Source of the DNA: Nitrospirota bacterium
GTDB lineage: Bacteria; Nitrospirota; UBA9217
NCBI GenBank assembly: GCA_021814615.1
Contig: JAKAHZ010000007.1
Coordinates: 1-50,518 of the forward strand
DNA length: 50,518 bases
Direction: 5' to 3'
The notes beneath the pieces were generated by a model. It ran no database searches. It saw only the letters and a list, made by a program, of their open reading frames with translations, and had not been told where the DNA came from. This document shows, in pieces, positions 33,816 to 43,300 of the stretch; within the stretch, counting starts at the first letter, position 1, and each line of letters begins with the position of its first letter. The position numbers and the translations under genes were made by a program.

Positions 33816-34598
33816 ATGGACACCGACATAGTAGAAGCAGAGCAGGTAATAACGAGAAAAATGAATAGCGAATTTCCGGAGCATCTCCATAAGAGTGTTC
33901 AGGTGACGACCGGCTACGTATACAGCGTACTTCAAATACTAGACTCGCTCACCTTCTCGTATAAACGTAAAGCGGATGAAGTCAAGACAGAGGCGCAAAA
34001 AGTCTACAGCATCCTCTTTAAAGGCCCGGATGTTGAGCGTATTAGTATCCCTGATAGCGGAAAAACGATTTACGACATACTGGAGTGCATAGAGCGAATA
34101 GCATATAACAAGTATCTTGAAGCAGTTGCGGAGATATATGCAGAAGAGAGCGATGATATTGAATCGATAATCCGTGGAGCAAAGTTCTTTACGCGGATTT
34201 ACAAATACAGGTTGGGCCTGAAAGATCAGAATATTCCCCGAAAATTGAAAAAGCACAAACAATCGATATTTACTTTCGAATATAAAAACCTTCTCGATTT
34301 CTGCGATATGGCCGATAGTTTTCTCCAGCAGGAAAAACCCGATCTCGCTATTGATGCCTTACGCACCCTTATCCGGTTAATCTGGTTCTACTCGCCCTAC
34401 ATCCGAAGGCCAGCAGGTTCCGAATTGGTGCGATTAGACTACCGAGGTCATTGGATCGATCTGAACCTGGATCATGTTCTTGAGCAAGGGATTGAAATAG
34501 CAAAACATGCCGCAAATACGAGCAAGGCCGAACAGGGCCTTAGAGCCGCAGCCGAAGAGCTTATACTGAAACTTTCAGAGGCGAGAGAACAGATTTAA
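33816..34598 (+). CDS. Unknown mostly helical protein of the accessory island
   Basis: 260 residues; I do not recognise a family. It is predicted mostly helical with charged surfaces, for example KADEVKTEAQKVYSILF, and a middle segment YRLGLKDQNIPRKLKKHKQS. No signal peptide, membrane segment, nucleotide-binding loop or HEPN RxxxxH motif is visible. AAGGAG lies five bases before the ATG. It is AT-rich and divergent from the WYL/RNase J-like/PD-(D/E)xK genes, sharing a 98-base promoter region. It may be the other half of the same system, for example a sensor or target-binding subunit; that is inference from position only. The 254 bases after it, up to the tRNA gene, show nothing recognisable. 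Confidence 0.75.
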   Translation: MDTDIVEAEQVITRKMNSEFPEHLHKSVQVTTGYVYSVLQILDSLTFSYKRKADEVKTEAQKVYSILFKGPDVERISIPDSGKTIYDILECIERIAYNKYLEAVAEIYAEESDDIESIIRGAKFFTRIYKYRLGLKDQNIPRKLKKHKQSIFTFEYKNLLDFCDMADSFLQQEKPDLAIDALRTLIRLIWFYSPYIRRPAGSELVRLDYRGHWIDLNLDHVLEQGIEIAKHAANTSKAEQGLRAAAEELILKLSEAREQI

Positions 34599-34810
34599 GA
34601 TAGAAAGCTGTCTTCACCACCCGCTGTTCTTTTCCGAACTTTGCTCGCTTGTTATCAATTCGCAGCATCTTTCTGTAAATCCCATTTGAGCAGTTGAGAC
34701 TCAGCATTGTGGTGGATAACTATGCGCTGGCTAATGCATCCCACTATTCCTAATGGCTCCTGCCCTGTCATTGCTGTGGCCATCTTTAGCACAAAATTAG
34801 CACAGAGAAA

Positions 34811-34841
34811 AGAAAAAGGGCCACGGCAAATGCCGTAACCC
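34811..34841 (-). terminator. Intrinsic terminator of the tRNA-Val gene
   Basis: Minus strand: GGGTTACGGC pairs with GCCGTGGCCC (10 bp, two G-U, 4-base loop), followed by TTTTTCTTTTC. It begins 11 bases after the tRNA 3' CCA. Confidence 0.9.
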
Positions 34842-34852
34842 TTCGATATGCA

Positions 34853-34927
34853 TGGTGGGCGCTACTGGGATTGAACCAGTGGCCCCTGCCGTGTGAAGGC
34901 AGTGCTCTCCCGCTGAGCTAAGCGCCC
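34853..34927 (-). tRNA. tRNA-Val (anticodon CAC), CCA encoded
   Basis: Cloverleaf built by hand: acceptor GGGCGCT/AGCGCCC, D arm GCTC...GAGC, anticodon arm CTGCC-TTCACAC-GGCAG giving anticodon CAC, T arm CTGG-TTCAATC-CCAG, discriminator A and encoded CCA. It reads GUG codons. Its 3' end faces the accessory island. A terminator follows. I could not find a second copy of its 3' end within the window to mark an attachment site. Confidence 0.97.
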
Positions 34928-34991
34928 GTGCAGGACCATATCTTACCTGCCAGCCTGATTCGAGTCAAGACAAAATTGGACAAACCCTCTT

Positions 34992-35125
34992 TCGACACTG
35001 AGGACACTGAAAAGCCGAAAACCCGCGACGCAGAAATACGCTGAGAAAATATTATGAAGAACCATGACAAGGCGACTTACATCATACCTTTTCATAGCTC
35101 TTCTCAGCGTCTTCAGTGTCAAAGA
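34992..35125. repeat. Inverted pair of the dispersed CAGTGTC-type repeat
   Basis: GACACTGAGGACACTGAAAAG (34995-35015 region) and, about 90 bases further, its inverted relative CTTCTCAGCGTCTTCAGTGTC. Together they could fold into one long imperfect hairpin downstream of rlmI. Same family as the copies near 23.5, 26.3, 44.0 and 46.0 kb. Confidence 0.6.
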
Positions 35126-35135
35126 CCTTTTCTCC

Positions 35136-36302
35136 TCACTCCGCCTGCAGGATGGCGCACTTGAGGTACCGGGTCTCGGGCGCGGCCAGGAGCATGGGGT
35201 GGTCGCGGGACTGGGAGCGCATTTCGAGCAGCCGGACCTGTCTGCCCGCCGCATGGGACGCGTCGATCAGCATCTCGCGGAACAGTTCCTGGTCCACGTG
35301 ATGGGAGCAGGAGCAGGTGACGAGAAAGCTCCCGGCATCCAGAAGCCGCAGGGCGCGGAGATTGATCTCCTTGTAGCCTTTGAGCGCCTCGCGCACTTTG
35401 GCGCGGCTCTTCACGAAGGCCGGCGGGTCGAGGACGATGCACCCGAAGCGCTCACCCTGTTTTTCATAGTCCCGCAGCGCCTCGAAAGCATCAATACGCT
35501 TGAAGGTCGCCGCAAGTCCGTTCAGGGATGCGTTTTCCTGCGCCAATGCCACGGCCTTTTCCGACGCATCGATGCCGATGACCTCCGATGCTCCTGCTTT
35601 CGCGGCGGCAAGGGCCCAGGCGCCCACATAGCAGAAACAGTCGAGCGTCCTTCTCCCTTTGACAAGGCTCCGCAGGGCCAGGCGGTTCTCGCGCTGATCG
35701 AAAAAGAATCCCGTCTTCTGGCCTTCCAACACGTCAACGCGAAACCGGATGCCTTCTTCCTCGAACTCCACCGGCCCGGTCACTTCGCCCCGCACAACCG
35801 TTTTCTCGAGGGCCAGCCCTTCCAGCTGCCTGCCGGACGTATCGTTCCTGAGCACCACCGCTGCCGGCTCATAGACCTCGGTCAGCGCGGCGAGGACCTC
35901 CTCGCGCAAGCTGTCCATGCCCGCGGTCAGGGACTGTACCACCAGGGTCGACGCATATTTGTCCACGATCAGGCCCGGCAGGCCGTCGCCCTCGCTGTAC
36001 ACGGCGCGAAAGGAATCGCCGAACCCGAGGGTCCTGCGCAGTTCCCGCGCCCGCTCGATCCTGCGGCGCAGGAATTCGCGGTTGATCTCCTCGCGTTTCC
36101 GCGTCAGGATCCGGACGGCGATGAGCGACTGTGGATTGAAGTACCCGCGGCCCACGAACCCGCCCGAAGCGTCATGCACGTCAACGAGCGATCCCGGCTC
36201 GGCTTTCGGCACTTCCTGGAGTTCGTTGCTGAAGATCCAGGGATGCCCGCGCAGCACGCGGCGCTCTTCTTTCTTTTTCAGACGGAGGGTCAACATTGAC
36301 AT
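35136..36302 (-). CDS. rlmI: RlmI-like 23S rRNA m5C methyltransferase
   Basis: 388 residues: an N-terminal PUA domain (RRVLRGHPWIFSNELQEV, about 1-75), a central region and a Rossmann methyltransferase domain with SAM motif DCFCYVGAWALAAAKAGA, catalytic-loop LDPPAFVKS and CSCSHHV. E. coli RlmI makes m5C1962 in 23S rRNA; related proteins of this COG1092 group may target other positions, so the site is inferred. Two ATG codons two apart could serve; the ribosome binding site is weak. It stands between a repeat-filled spacer and the surA-like gene, and its C terminus reads toward the tRNA. Confidence 0.9.
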   Translation of the reverse strand: MSMLTLRLKKKEERRVLRGHPWIFSNELQEVPKAEPGSLVDVHDASGGFVGRGYFNPQSLIAVRILTRKREEINREFLRRRIERARELRRTLGFGDSFRAVYSEGDGLPGLIVDKYASTLVVQSLTAGMDSLREEVLAALTEVYEPAAVVLRNDTSGRQLEGLALEKTVVRGEVTGPVEFEEEGIRFRVDVLEGQKTGFFFDQRENRLALRSLVKGRRTLDCFCYVGAWALAAAKAGASEVIGIDASEKAVALAQENASLNGLAATFKRIDAFEALRDYEKQGERFGCIVLDPPAFVKSRAKVREALKGYKEINLRALRLLDAGSFLVTCSCSHHVDQELFREMLIDASHAAGRQVRLLEMRSQSRDHPMLLAAPETRYLKCAILQAE

Positions 36303-36372
36303 AATTCAATCTTCATGACGCTCTGGGACAGGGTTGCATGCCAACACGGCTGAGCGATGAGCCGCCCGGAAA

Positions 36373-36399
36373 GAAAAATGATCCGGAATACCTCGGATC
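36373..36399 (-). terminator. Weak intrinsic terminator after the surA-like gene
   Basis: Minus strand: GATCCG pairs with CGGATC (6 bp, 8-base loop), then ATTTTTCTTT. The short stem makes it uncertain. The rest of the 203-base spacer holds a repeat (36465-36500) and no gene. Confidence 0.4.
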
Positions 36400-36464
36400 A
36401 AAGAGTGATGTATCACAGAAACAACTCGCCCAGACGAAGCAAAAAATGACAGCGTTCCAGCCCG

Positions 36465-36500
36465 CATTCTGTTCTTCTGATTCCGGGCTCCTGACCCCTG
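36465..36500. repeat. TTCTGATTCCGGGCTCCTGAC-type repeat, copy 1
   Basis: Related to the sequence at 50471-50505, sharing the run CTGATTCCG..CTCCTGAC with small changes. Both copies are in non-coding DNA beside gene ends. Confidence 0.45.
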
Positions 36501-36505
36501 TTATG

Positions 36506-37435
36506 TTACAACCGGTTCTCGATGTGCGAATCGCTCCGAAGCGTCTGGAGCCAGGAGCGGTAGGTATTCTCCAGCTTCTGCTCGTAGAGCTGTTTGGTGA
36601 TCTCGTCCTTCACTTTTTCGTAGGGCTGCACCGGCGTCCGGACCTCTTCCAGCCGAATGATGTGAAAGCCGTCTTCGCAGCGCACCGGTCCCGCATATTC
36701 GCCGGGCGCAAGATTCTTCGCCGCGTCCTCGATAGCGGCAATGGCGTGGCCTCGCTGAAGGAATCCGAGGTCTCCGTCCTGAGCCTTTGTCGGGCTCTCG
36801 GAGTACTCACGGATCAGCTGGATGAAATCCTCGCCTTTCCGGACCCGCTCCAAGAGCGCCTTGGTCTTCGCTTCCGCCGCCGCAACCTGCGCGGGCGTGG
36901 CCTTCTCATCGGCCATGATCACCAGGTGGCGCACCCGCATCTCCTCGGGAAGGGCATAGAGCTTCGGGTTGCGGTCGTAATATTCGCGCACTTCTTTTTC
37001 GTCGATGGCAATGCCGGAGCGGACGTACTTGTTGAAGAGCCGCGACATGGTCATCTGCTCCCGGAGCTCGGTGCGGTACTGCTCAAGGGTCAGCCCCTCC
37101 TTGGCGAGGGCGGCCTCGAACTGCTTGCTGTTCAGGTTGTTCCGCTTCATGATGTCGGCGACGGCGTCAGTAAGTTCGGAATCCGTCACGTCCATGCCGT
37201 TCCTCTTCGCCGCGGCCATCTGGAGCTTCCGGTCGATCATATCCTCGAGCATCAGATGCTCGTCCTTGATGTCGGTCTTCTTGGTCATCTCCCGCTGGAG
37301 ATCGCTCATGGTGATGATCTCGTCGTTCACCACGGCCACGACGCGGTCGATCACCACGCTCCCCGCCGCCGCCTGCGGCATGCCCGGCAGGAGCAGCGCT
37401 CCCAACACCATCAGGATCAGTAGTGCGTTCTTCAT
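36506..37435 (-). CDS. SurA/PpiC-type periplasmic peptidyl-prolyl isomerase
   Basis: 309 residues with a cleavable signal peptide (MKNALLILMVLGALLLPGMP, AAA-G cut), an N-terminal SurA-like chaperone domain (IDRVVAVVNDEIITMSDLQR) and one PpiC parvulin domain at about 155-265 with MRVRHLVIM, DGDLGFLQRG and EDGFHIIRLEEV. It should help outer-membrane proteins fold in the periplasm. E. coli SurA has two parvulin domains; this one has one, as in many other phyla. I start at the ATG that begins the signal peptide; a frame 13 codons longer has no signal start. It is divergent from the CapA-like gene. Confidence 0.9.
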   Translation of the reverse strand: MKNALLILMVLGALLLPGMPQAAAGSVVIDRVVAVVNDEIITMSDLQREMTKKTDIKDEHLMLEDMIDRKLQMAAAKRNGMDVTDSELTDAVADIMKRNNLNSKQFEAALAKEGLTLEQYRTELREQMTMSRLFNKYVRSGIAIDEKEVREYYDRNPKLYALPEEMRVRHLVIMADEKATPAQVAAAEAKTKALLERVRKGEDFIQLIREYSESPTKAQDGDLGFLQRGHAIAAIEDAAKNLAPGEYAGPVRCEDGFHIIRLEEVRTPVQPYEKVKDEITKQLYEQKLENTYRSWLQTLRSDSHIENRL

Positions 37436-37492
37436 GGTCTCTGCAATTCCTTTTCTGTTGCCTTTTCCCGGCATCTTCAGCTAGTATGGCGC

Positions 37493-38563
37493 ATGCTTCG
37501 CATCCGCGCATGCTTGTTGCTGTTCCTTGTCGTTTTCCTGTTTCCGAATATCGCTTTGCCGGCCGACCCTGCCGTTTCGTCGTCCGACGCCGACCTCACG
37601 ATCGCCGCGGTGGGAGACATCATGCTGGGACACCGCGCCGCGCCATGGCTTAGGCAGGAAGGGGCCGCCTATCCCTATGCGAAGGTCCTGCCCGTGCTCC
37701 GGGAAGCCCAGCTCGTGATCGGCAACCTGGAAGCGCCCATCTCAACGCGCGGCGCTGCGGTGGAGAACAAGCAGTTCACGCTTCGCGCGGAGCCCCTTGC
37801 CGCCGATTCCCTCGCCGCGGCAGGCATCCGCGTGGTGACCCTGGCGAACAACCACATTCTGGACTTCGGTCCCCTAGCCCTCCAGGACACCCTGAACATC
37901 CTGGACGAACACGGGATCCTGCATAGCGGCGCGGGCATGGACCTTGATGATGCCCGGCAGCCCGCGTTTCTGAAGGTGGGCGGCAGGACCATCGCGTTCC
38001 TGTCTTACTCCCTCACCTTCCCCATCGAGTTCTACGCCTCGGCAGGAAGGCCGGGAACGGCGCCGGGGTACAAGGACTACGTGCGGCGAGACATCGAAGC
38101 CGCCCGGCCGCGAGCCGACCTGGTCGTCGTCTCGTTCCACTGGGGCGCTGAGCTCATGACCGCGGCCAAGGATTACCAGCAAGAGCTCGGCAGAAAGGCC
38201 ATCGACTGGGGCGCCGACCTCGTGCTCGGCCATCATCCGCATATCCTGCAGGAGCTTGAGCTCTACAAGGGCCGTCTCATCGCCTACAGCCTCGGCAACT
38301 TTGTGTTCGGGTCCGAAAGCGACAAAACGAACTCCAGTATAATACTCCTTTGCACCTTCCGGGGAAAGTCCCTTGTGCGCGCGGAGATTGTGCCGCTGGA
38401 CGTGAACAACTACCGCGTCGCCTACCAGCCGCGCATCCTTACGGGCGCACAGGCGGAACAGGTGATCAGCGGGATCAATGCGGCATCGGAGCGGTTCAGA
38501 ACCAGACTGGTGAGGGAGAACGGCCGGGGGGTACTGGCGCCTACCGCAGCGCCTCGTAATTGA
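37493..38563 (+). CDS. CapA-family (PGA_cap) exported phosphoesterase-like protein
   Basis: 356 residues with an N-terminal signal sequence (LLLFLVVFLFPNIALPA). The metallophosphatase-like CapA fold shows AAVGDIMLG, NLEAPI, TLANNHILDFG, SFHWGAE, GHHPH and YSLGNFVFG, all the usual metal-site positions. Founding members take part in poly-gamma-glutamate capsule synthesis, but most homologues outside Bacillus have unknown roles and no capsule genes are near here. It is the only plus-strand gene in a long minus-strand stretch, divergent from surA and overlapping the 3' end of the next minus gene by 23 bases. Confidence 0.9.
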   Translation: MLRIRACLLLFLVVFLFPNIALPADPAVSSSDADLTIAAVGDIMLGHRAAPWLRQEGAAYPYAKVLPVLREAQLVIGNLEAPISTRGAAVENKQFTLRAEPLAADSLAAAGIRVVTLANNHILDFGPLALQDTLNILDEHGILHSGAGMDLDDARQPAFLKVGGRTIAFLSYSLTFPIEFYASAGRPGTAPGYKDYVRRDIEAARPRADLVVVSFHWGAELMTAAKDYQQELGRKAIDWGADLVLGHHPHILQELELYKGRLIAYSLGNFVFGSESDKTNSSIILLCTFRGKSLVRAEIVPLDVNNYRVAYQPRILTGAQAEQVISGINAASERFRTRLVRENGRGVLAPTAAPRN

Positions 38564-39500
38564 CGACGAACTTGGTCCGCGCACGGAGCTCCTGGATCCA
38601 CTGCTTGTACCGGGCATCCTGCTTTTGCTGCTTGATCTTTTCGGTGATCTCCTTGGTTGCCGCCTCGAGCGACAGCCTTCCTGCCTTCCGCTTGTCCTCA
38701 AGCTTGAAAATGTGATACCCGTAGGCGCTCTTGACCACGCCGCTCACGCCGCCCTTTGCCATGCCGAAGACCACGTTGAATTCGCCCGGCATCTCCCCCA
38801 TGGCAAAGTAGCCCAGATCCCCGCCCTCCTCGGCCTCGGGCGCCGTTGATTTCTGACGGGCCAGCGTGGCGAAATCGGCGCCGGCCTGGACCTGCTCAAG
38901 CACCTTGGCCGCCTCCTGCTCCGTGGCCAGGACGATCTGGCGCACCCGAACCTGCTCGGGCCGTTCGAAATCCTGGATGTTCTCCTGGTAATACTTGCGG
39001 ACCTCGGCGGCGGAGACGTGTACGGGACGATTCAGGTCCCGGGCAAAGAGCTTCTCGATCATCATGTCTTCCCAGAGGTCGGACTTCCACTTCTCGAAAT
39101 CGATGCCCATGCCGGAAAGCGTTTCCTTGATGTCCTTGCCCTGCTCATGGCGCATCGCTTCGATCCGCTGATTGATCTCCGGCAGGCCGACCTTGATGCG
39201 CCTCCGCTGCGCCTCAGTGACAAGCATCTTGCGTTCGATGATACGGTTCAGGAAATCTTCCTTGACCTGCTCCTCGGCTTCCTTCTCGGGCTTGATGCCC
39301 GCCCGGTTGAAGCGCTCCTGGAACTCGGCCAGCGTGATGGGATCGCCGTTGACCGTGGCCAGGACCTTCAGTTCCGGCGCCGCCGGTGCGGACGCCTGCA
39401 CGGCCGGGGCCTGCGGCTCCTCCTTTTTCGTGCATCCGAACGACAACAGCCCCAGAAGCATCACCGGGGCTGTCGCGCGTATCCATTGTTGCGAAGGCAT
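38541..39500 (-). CDS. PpiC-domain lipoprotein (SurA-like)
   Basis: 319 residues with a lipobox ending at Cys23 (GLLSFGC). A SurA_N-like region follows (KVLATVNGDPITLAEFQERF), then a parvulin domain with RVRQIVLATEQEAAKVLEQV, GGDLGYFAMGEMP and AYGYHIFKLEDK. It is presumably anchored in the outer or inner membrane facing the periplasm. The start is the ATG of the lipoprotein signal; the preceding 43 codons of the open frame are very Arg-rich and not credible. It lies 43 bases downstream of another SurA_N lipoprotein gene and its 3' end overlaps the CapA-like gene. Confidence 0.9.
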   Translation of the reverse strand: MPSQQWIRATAPVMLLGLLSFGCTKKEEPQAPAVQASAPAAPELKVLATVNGDPITLAEFQERFNRAGIKPEKEAEEQVKEDFLNRIIERKMLVTEAQRRRIKVGLPEINQRIEAMRHEQGKDIKETLSGMGIDFEKWKSDLWEDMMIEKLFARDLNRPVHVSAAEVRKYYQENIQDFERPEQVRVRQIVLATEQEAAKVLEQVQAGADFATLARQKSTAPEAEEGGDLGYFAMGEMPGEFNVVFGMAKGGVSGVVKSAYGYHIFKLEDKRKAGRLSLEAATKEITEKIKQQKQDARYKQWIQELRARTKFVVNYEALR

Positions 39501-39543
39501 GTCTGTGGGCTCGCTGCCGTGCCGCAGGCGCGACCGGCCTGTG

Positions 39544-40296
39544 CTAATTCTTTTTCTCGGCCTTTTTCTCGGCCGGTTTCGCTTCTTTCTGTTCGTCCTT
39601 CTTTTCCGTCTTTCCCTGGGGCAGATCAAGCTGGAGCGTGGCGGACATGGTCATGGAGCTGGCGACCGCGTCGAGCGTTTTGTCATCCACCGTCACTTTC
39701 GATTTCGCGCGCAGGTCCTTGATGTAGTCGAGATAGAGATCGCGCTGCTTCTCCTGCGTGAGCCGGCTCTTGATCTGCGGCTCCACATCCTTGTAAGCCA
39801 GCGCCTTGCCGTTCATGCCCACCATTTTGTCCTTGTTCTTGGCGTAGAAATCGCGCGCTTCCTGATCCGAGGGCGCGGCCAGCTTGGCAGCCTTCTCCTG
39901 CAGCTCCTTCTTCAGGAGCATGCGGAAGAGCTCGTTCCGCGACGCGTCCTGGTAGCGCCGCTCAAGCCGCTTCTTGGTATCTTCATATTCTTTCTTGTAG
40001 GAGTCGAGCGATTTCTTGTACTCGGGGTCCTTGTCCAGGCCCTGGCGCTTCGCTTCCTGCAGGACCAGCTCGATGCCGATCAGGTCATCCAGGAATTCCT
40101 GCCGCGCCTTGGTGTCCGTTGCCACGGACTGCTCCATCTGGAAATTTTCCAGGCCTTCGAGCTGGCGCTTGAAATCGGCGGCGGTGATCTTGCTGTTGTT
40201 CACCTTGGCGACCACGGCGTTGTCCGACGTCTTGCTGCATCCTGCCGCAGTGAGCACGATGACCGCAGCAGCCGCGATGATGAGGGACCTCTTCAT
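39544..40296 (-). CDS. SurA N-domain lipoprotein without parvulin domain
   Basis: 250 residues with lipobox Cys20 (VLTAAGC). The SurA_N-type chaperone core is visible (VVAKVNNSKITAADFKRQLE and DLIGIELVLQEAKRQG), followed by charged helices. The parvulin motifs are absent and the C terminus is a Lys/Glu-rich tail. It may act as a holdase only. GGAGGA precedes the ATG. It follows mfd by 53 bases and precedes the PpiC lipoprotein by 43, so mfd and two SurA-like genes are probably one transcript. Confidence 0.85.
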   Translation of the reverse strand: MKRSLIIAAAAVIVLTAAGCSKTSDNAVVAKVNNSKITAADFKRQLEGLENFQMEQSVATDTKARQEFLDDLIGIELVLQEAKRQGLDKDPEYKKSLDSYKKEYEDTKKRLERRYQDASRNELFRMLLKKELQEKAAKLAAPSDQEARDFYAKNKDKMVGMNGKALAYKDVEPQIKSRLTQEKQRDLYLDYIKDLRAKSKVTVDDKTLDAVASSMTMSATLQLDLPQGKTEKKDEQKEAKPAEKKAEKKN

Positions 40297-40349
40297 TGAG
40301 TCATTCCTCCGTTTAATGTTGTGCATGAAAGCCCAATCTTTATAGCACA

Positions 40350-43300
40350 CTACCGGAGGTCCTGCAAGCACTTTTTCACCGCATCTGACGCGGTCCGAAG
40401 CGATCCATCGGCCAGTTTGACGCGCAGGGTGTATTCGGGGATCAGGGTGATGCGCCCGGGGTTCCGCCGGATCAGTTGCATGACCCGGTCAGGCGCGATG
40501 CGGGCATTCTCGGAGAAGGTGATGCTCACGCTGTCCGCACCGCCGTCGATCCTGCTCACGCCCGCGGTCTTGGCCGCGATCTTGACCTTCATGATCTCGA
40601 GCAGGTTCTCCGCCGGCTCGGGCGGACGTCCGTAGCGGTCCGCGAGATCGGCGGCGATCCGGTCGATCTCGGCGTCGCTCCCCGCGCCGGAGATCTCCTT
40701 ATATGCCGCCAGCCGCAGGCTCATATCGCCGATATAGCTCTCGGGAAGGAAGGCCGACGCGCGGAGGGAGATCTGCGTGTCCGGCTCCTGGCTGATCTCC
40801 TCGCCCTTGAGCTCGGCCATGGCCTCTTCCATCATCTGCGTGTATAGGTCGATGCCCACGGCGGCGATGTGGCCCGACTGCTGCTTGCCCAGGAGGTTCC
40901 CGGCGCCACGGCTTTCGAGGTCCTGGGCGGCGATGCGGAAGCCCGCGCCGAGCTCCGAAAGCTCCTGGATGGCGCGAAGCCTCGTCCGGGCGATGTCCGA
41001 GAGCGCCTCTTCTTCCGGCGTCAGCAGGTAGGCGTAGGCCTTCTGCCTGCTCCTGCCGACGCGACCCTTGATCTGGTAGAGCTCGGCCAGGCCGAACCGG
41101 TCTGCGCGGTTGATGATGATGGTGTTCGCGTTAGGGATGTCGATCCCCGACTCGATGATCGTGGTCGTGACCAGCACGTTCAGCTCGCCGGCGACGAACT
41201 TGGCCATGACTTCCTCGATCTCGTCTTCATGCATCTGGCCGTGGGCCACGCCGATCCGGGCCTCGGGCGCCAGGTTCTGAAGATAGGCGGCCATGCGCTC
41301 GATGCCCGCAACGCGGTTCTGGACGAAGAAGACCTGGCCGCTGCGGCCGAGCTCATGGGCGATCGCCTCGCGGATCACGCGCTTGCCGAAACGGGCCAGC
41401 ACCACCTGGATGGCCTGGCGGTCGAGCGGCGGCGTCTGGATGATCGAGAGGTCCCGGATGCCCGCCAGGGACATGTGCAGCGTCCGCGGGATGGGCGTGG
41501 CCGTCAGGGTCAGCACATCCACCATCTTGCGCATCTCCTTGATCCGCTCCTTGTGGCGCACGCCGAACCGGTGCTCCTCGTCGATCACCAGGAGCCCCAG
41601 CTTCCGGAAGGCCACGTCCCGCTGCAGCAGCCGGTGCGTGCCGATCACGATGTCAACGGTGCCGCTCTTCAGGCCCTGGAGCGTTGCCTTCTGTTCCGCC
41701 TTGGTGCGGAACCGCGAGAGCAGATCCACGGTAGCGGAGAAGGGCGCCAGCCGCTCGGAGAAGGTGCGATAGTGCTGGTCAGCCAACAGCGTCGTGGGTA
41801 CGATCACCGCCGCCTGGTATCCGTCCTCCACCGCCTTGAAGACCGCGCGGAGCGCAACCTCCGTCTTGCCGAAGCCCACGTCGCCGCAGACCAGCCGGTC
41901 CATGGGCCGGGGCTTCTGCATGTCCTCGAGCACGTCCTCGATCGCCTTCTGCTGGTCAACGGTCTCCTCGAAGGAAAAGGCGGCCTCGAATTCCCGGTAC
42001 AGGTTGTCCGGGGGAGCGAGCGGCGTGCGCTGCATGGCTTCGCGGGCGGCATAGATGGCGACAAGCTCCCGCGCCATGACCAGGATGTCCTTCTTCACCC
42101 GCTCCTTGGTCTTCGCCCAGGTCGGGGCGCCCAGCCGGTCGACCTTGGGCGGCGTGCCCTCGGTGGCGGTGTATTTCTGGACCTTGTCGAGGCCGTAGAG
42201 CGGGACGTAGAGCTTGGCATCGGGCTCGTACCGGAGGGTCAGAAAGTCGGTCTCGAATCCGTCCACAGCCAAATGCGTGAGCCCCTGGTACTCGCCTACG
42301 CCATAGTCGGTGTGTACCACGAAATCGCCGGGCCGGAGCTCCTTGAAGGAGGAGAGGAACGGCGCGGCGCGCGAACGGCTCTGGCGAGGCCGGTGGACTT
42401 TGCTCCCGAAGATCTCCTCGTCGGTGATCACGATCAGGCCGAGCGACGGCCAGGAGAAGCCTGTCGTGAGCCTGCCGGTCATGGTCACTACCGGCCAGGG
42501 CGGCCCGTCGGCGGGGGCGGAGGTCGCGTCGCTGATAAACAGGCCGTATTCGCGGAACATGGCCTGGAGCCGCTTTGCGGCATCGTCGGTGCCGCAGATG
42601 ATCACGATCCGTTCCCGGTCGCGCCATTTCTTGATCTTGTCCGCAAGACCCGTTGCGGTGCCTTCGGCGGACATCGCGGTCTCTCCGGCGACGGCCATCT
42701 TGGTCATGCGCACGCCGAGCAGGGCCGATGAGCGCGTATCGAGCCGCTGGGCGTTGTCCGATGCGGCGAGCAGCGTGAGATCGATGCGCGGGAACGCGGC
42801 AAGGTCCCTGTCCAGGGAGTCAGCGGTGCGGTAAAGCGCCTCCACCGCGGGAAGGGTCCGCTCCTCCTCCGCTTCCTCAGCGCGGCCTTGCTCCGCCTGT
42901 TTCCACCGCTCCTCCATGGCCTTCCGGCAATCGCCGGGTTCGATCATGACGACGATGCTGTTCTGCGGCAGATACCGGGTCAGGGAGTCAAGTTCGTAGA
43001 GAAAGGGGGCGAGAAATTCCATGCCGGGCGGCAGGTCGCCGGAACGCAGGGCGGCGAGGACCTCGCGGTCTTTCTGTTCTCCGCCTGCCAGGCGCGCGCC
43101 CAGGTTGACGATGCCGGCGGCGGTCACGATCACTTCACGTACCGGAAGCGCGACCGCCTGCTCCAGCCCGGCCGTGGAACGCTGGGTCTCGGGATCGAAG
43201 GAACGGATCGATTCGATCGTCTCGCCGAAAAACTCGATACGCACCGGCAGGGGATGAGCGGGAGAGAAGAGATCGATGATGCCGCCGCGTCTGCTGAACT

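Noticed and set aside
33693-33935. Minus-strand frame overlapping the WYL piece and the 260-residue gene
   Set aside because: It covers the divergent promoter region in another frame and shows no family pattern. The WYL frame has a clear domain match.
34853-34875. Attachment-site duplicate of the tRNA-Val 3' end
   Set aside because: I looked for a second copy of GGGCGCTACTGGGATTGAA near 29-32 kb and found none, so no attachment site is annotated.
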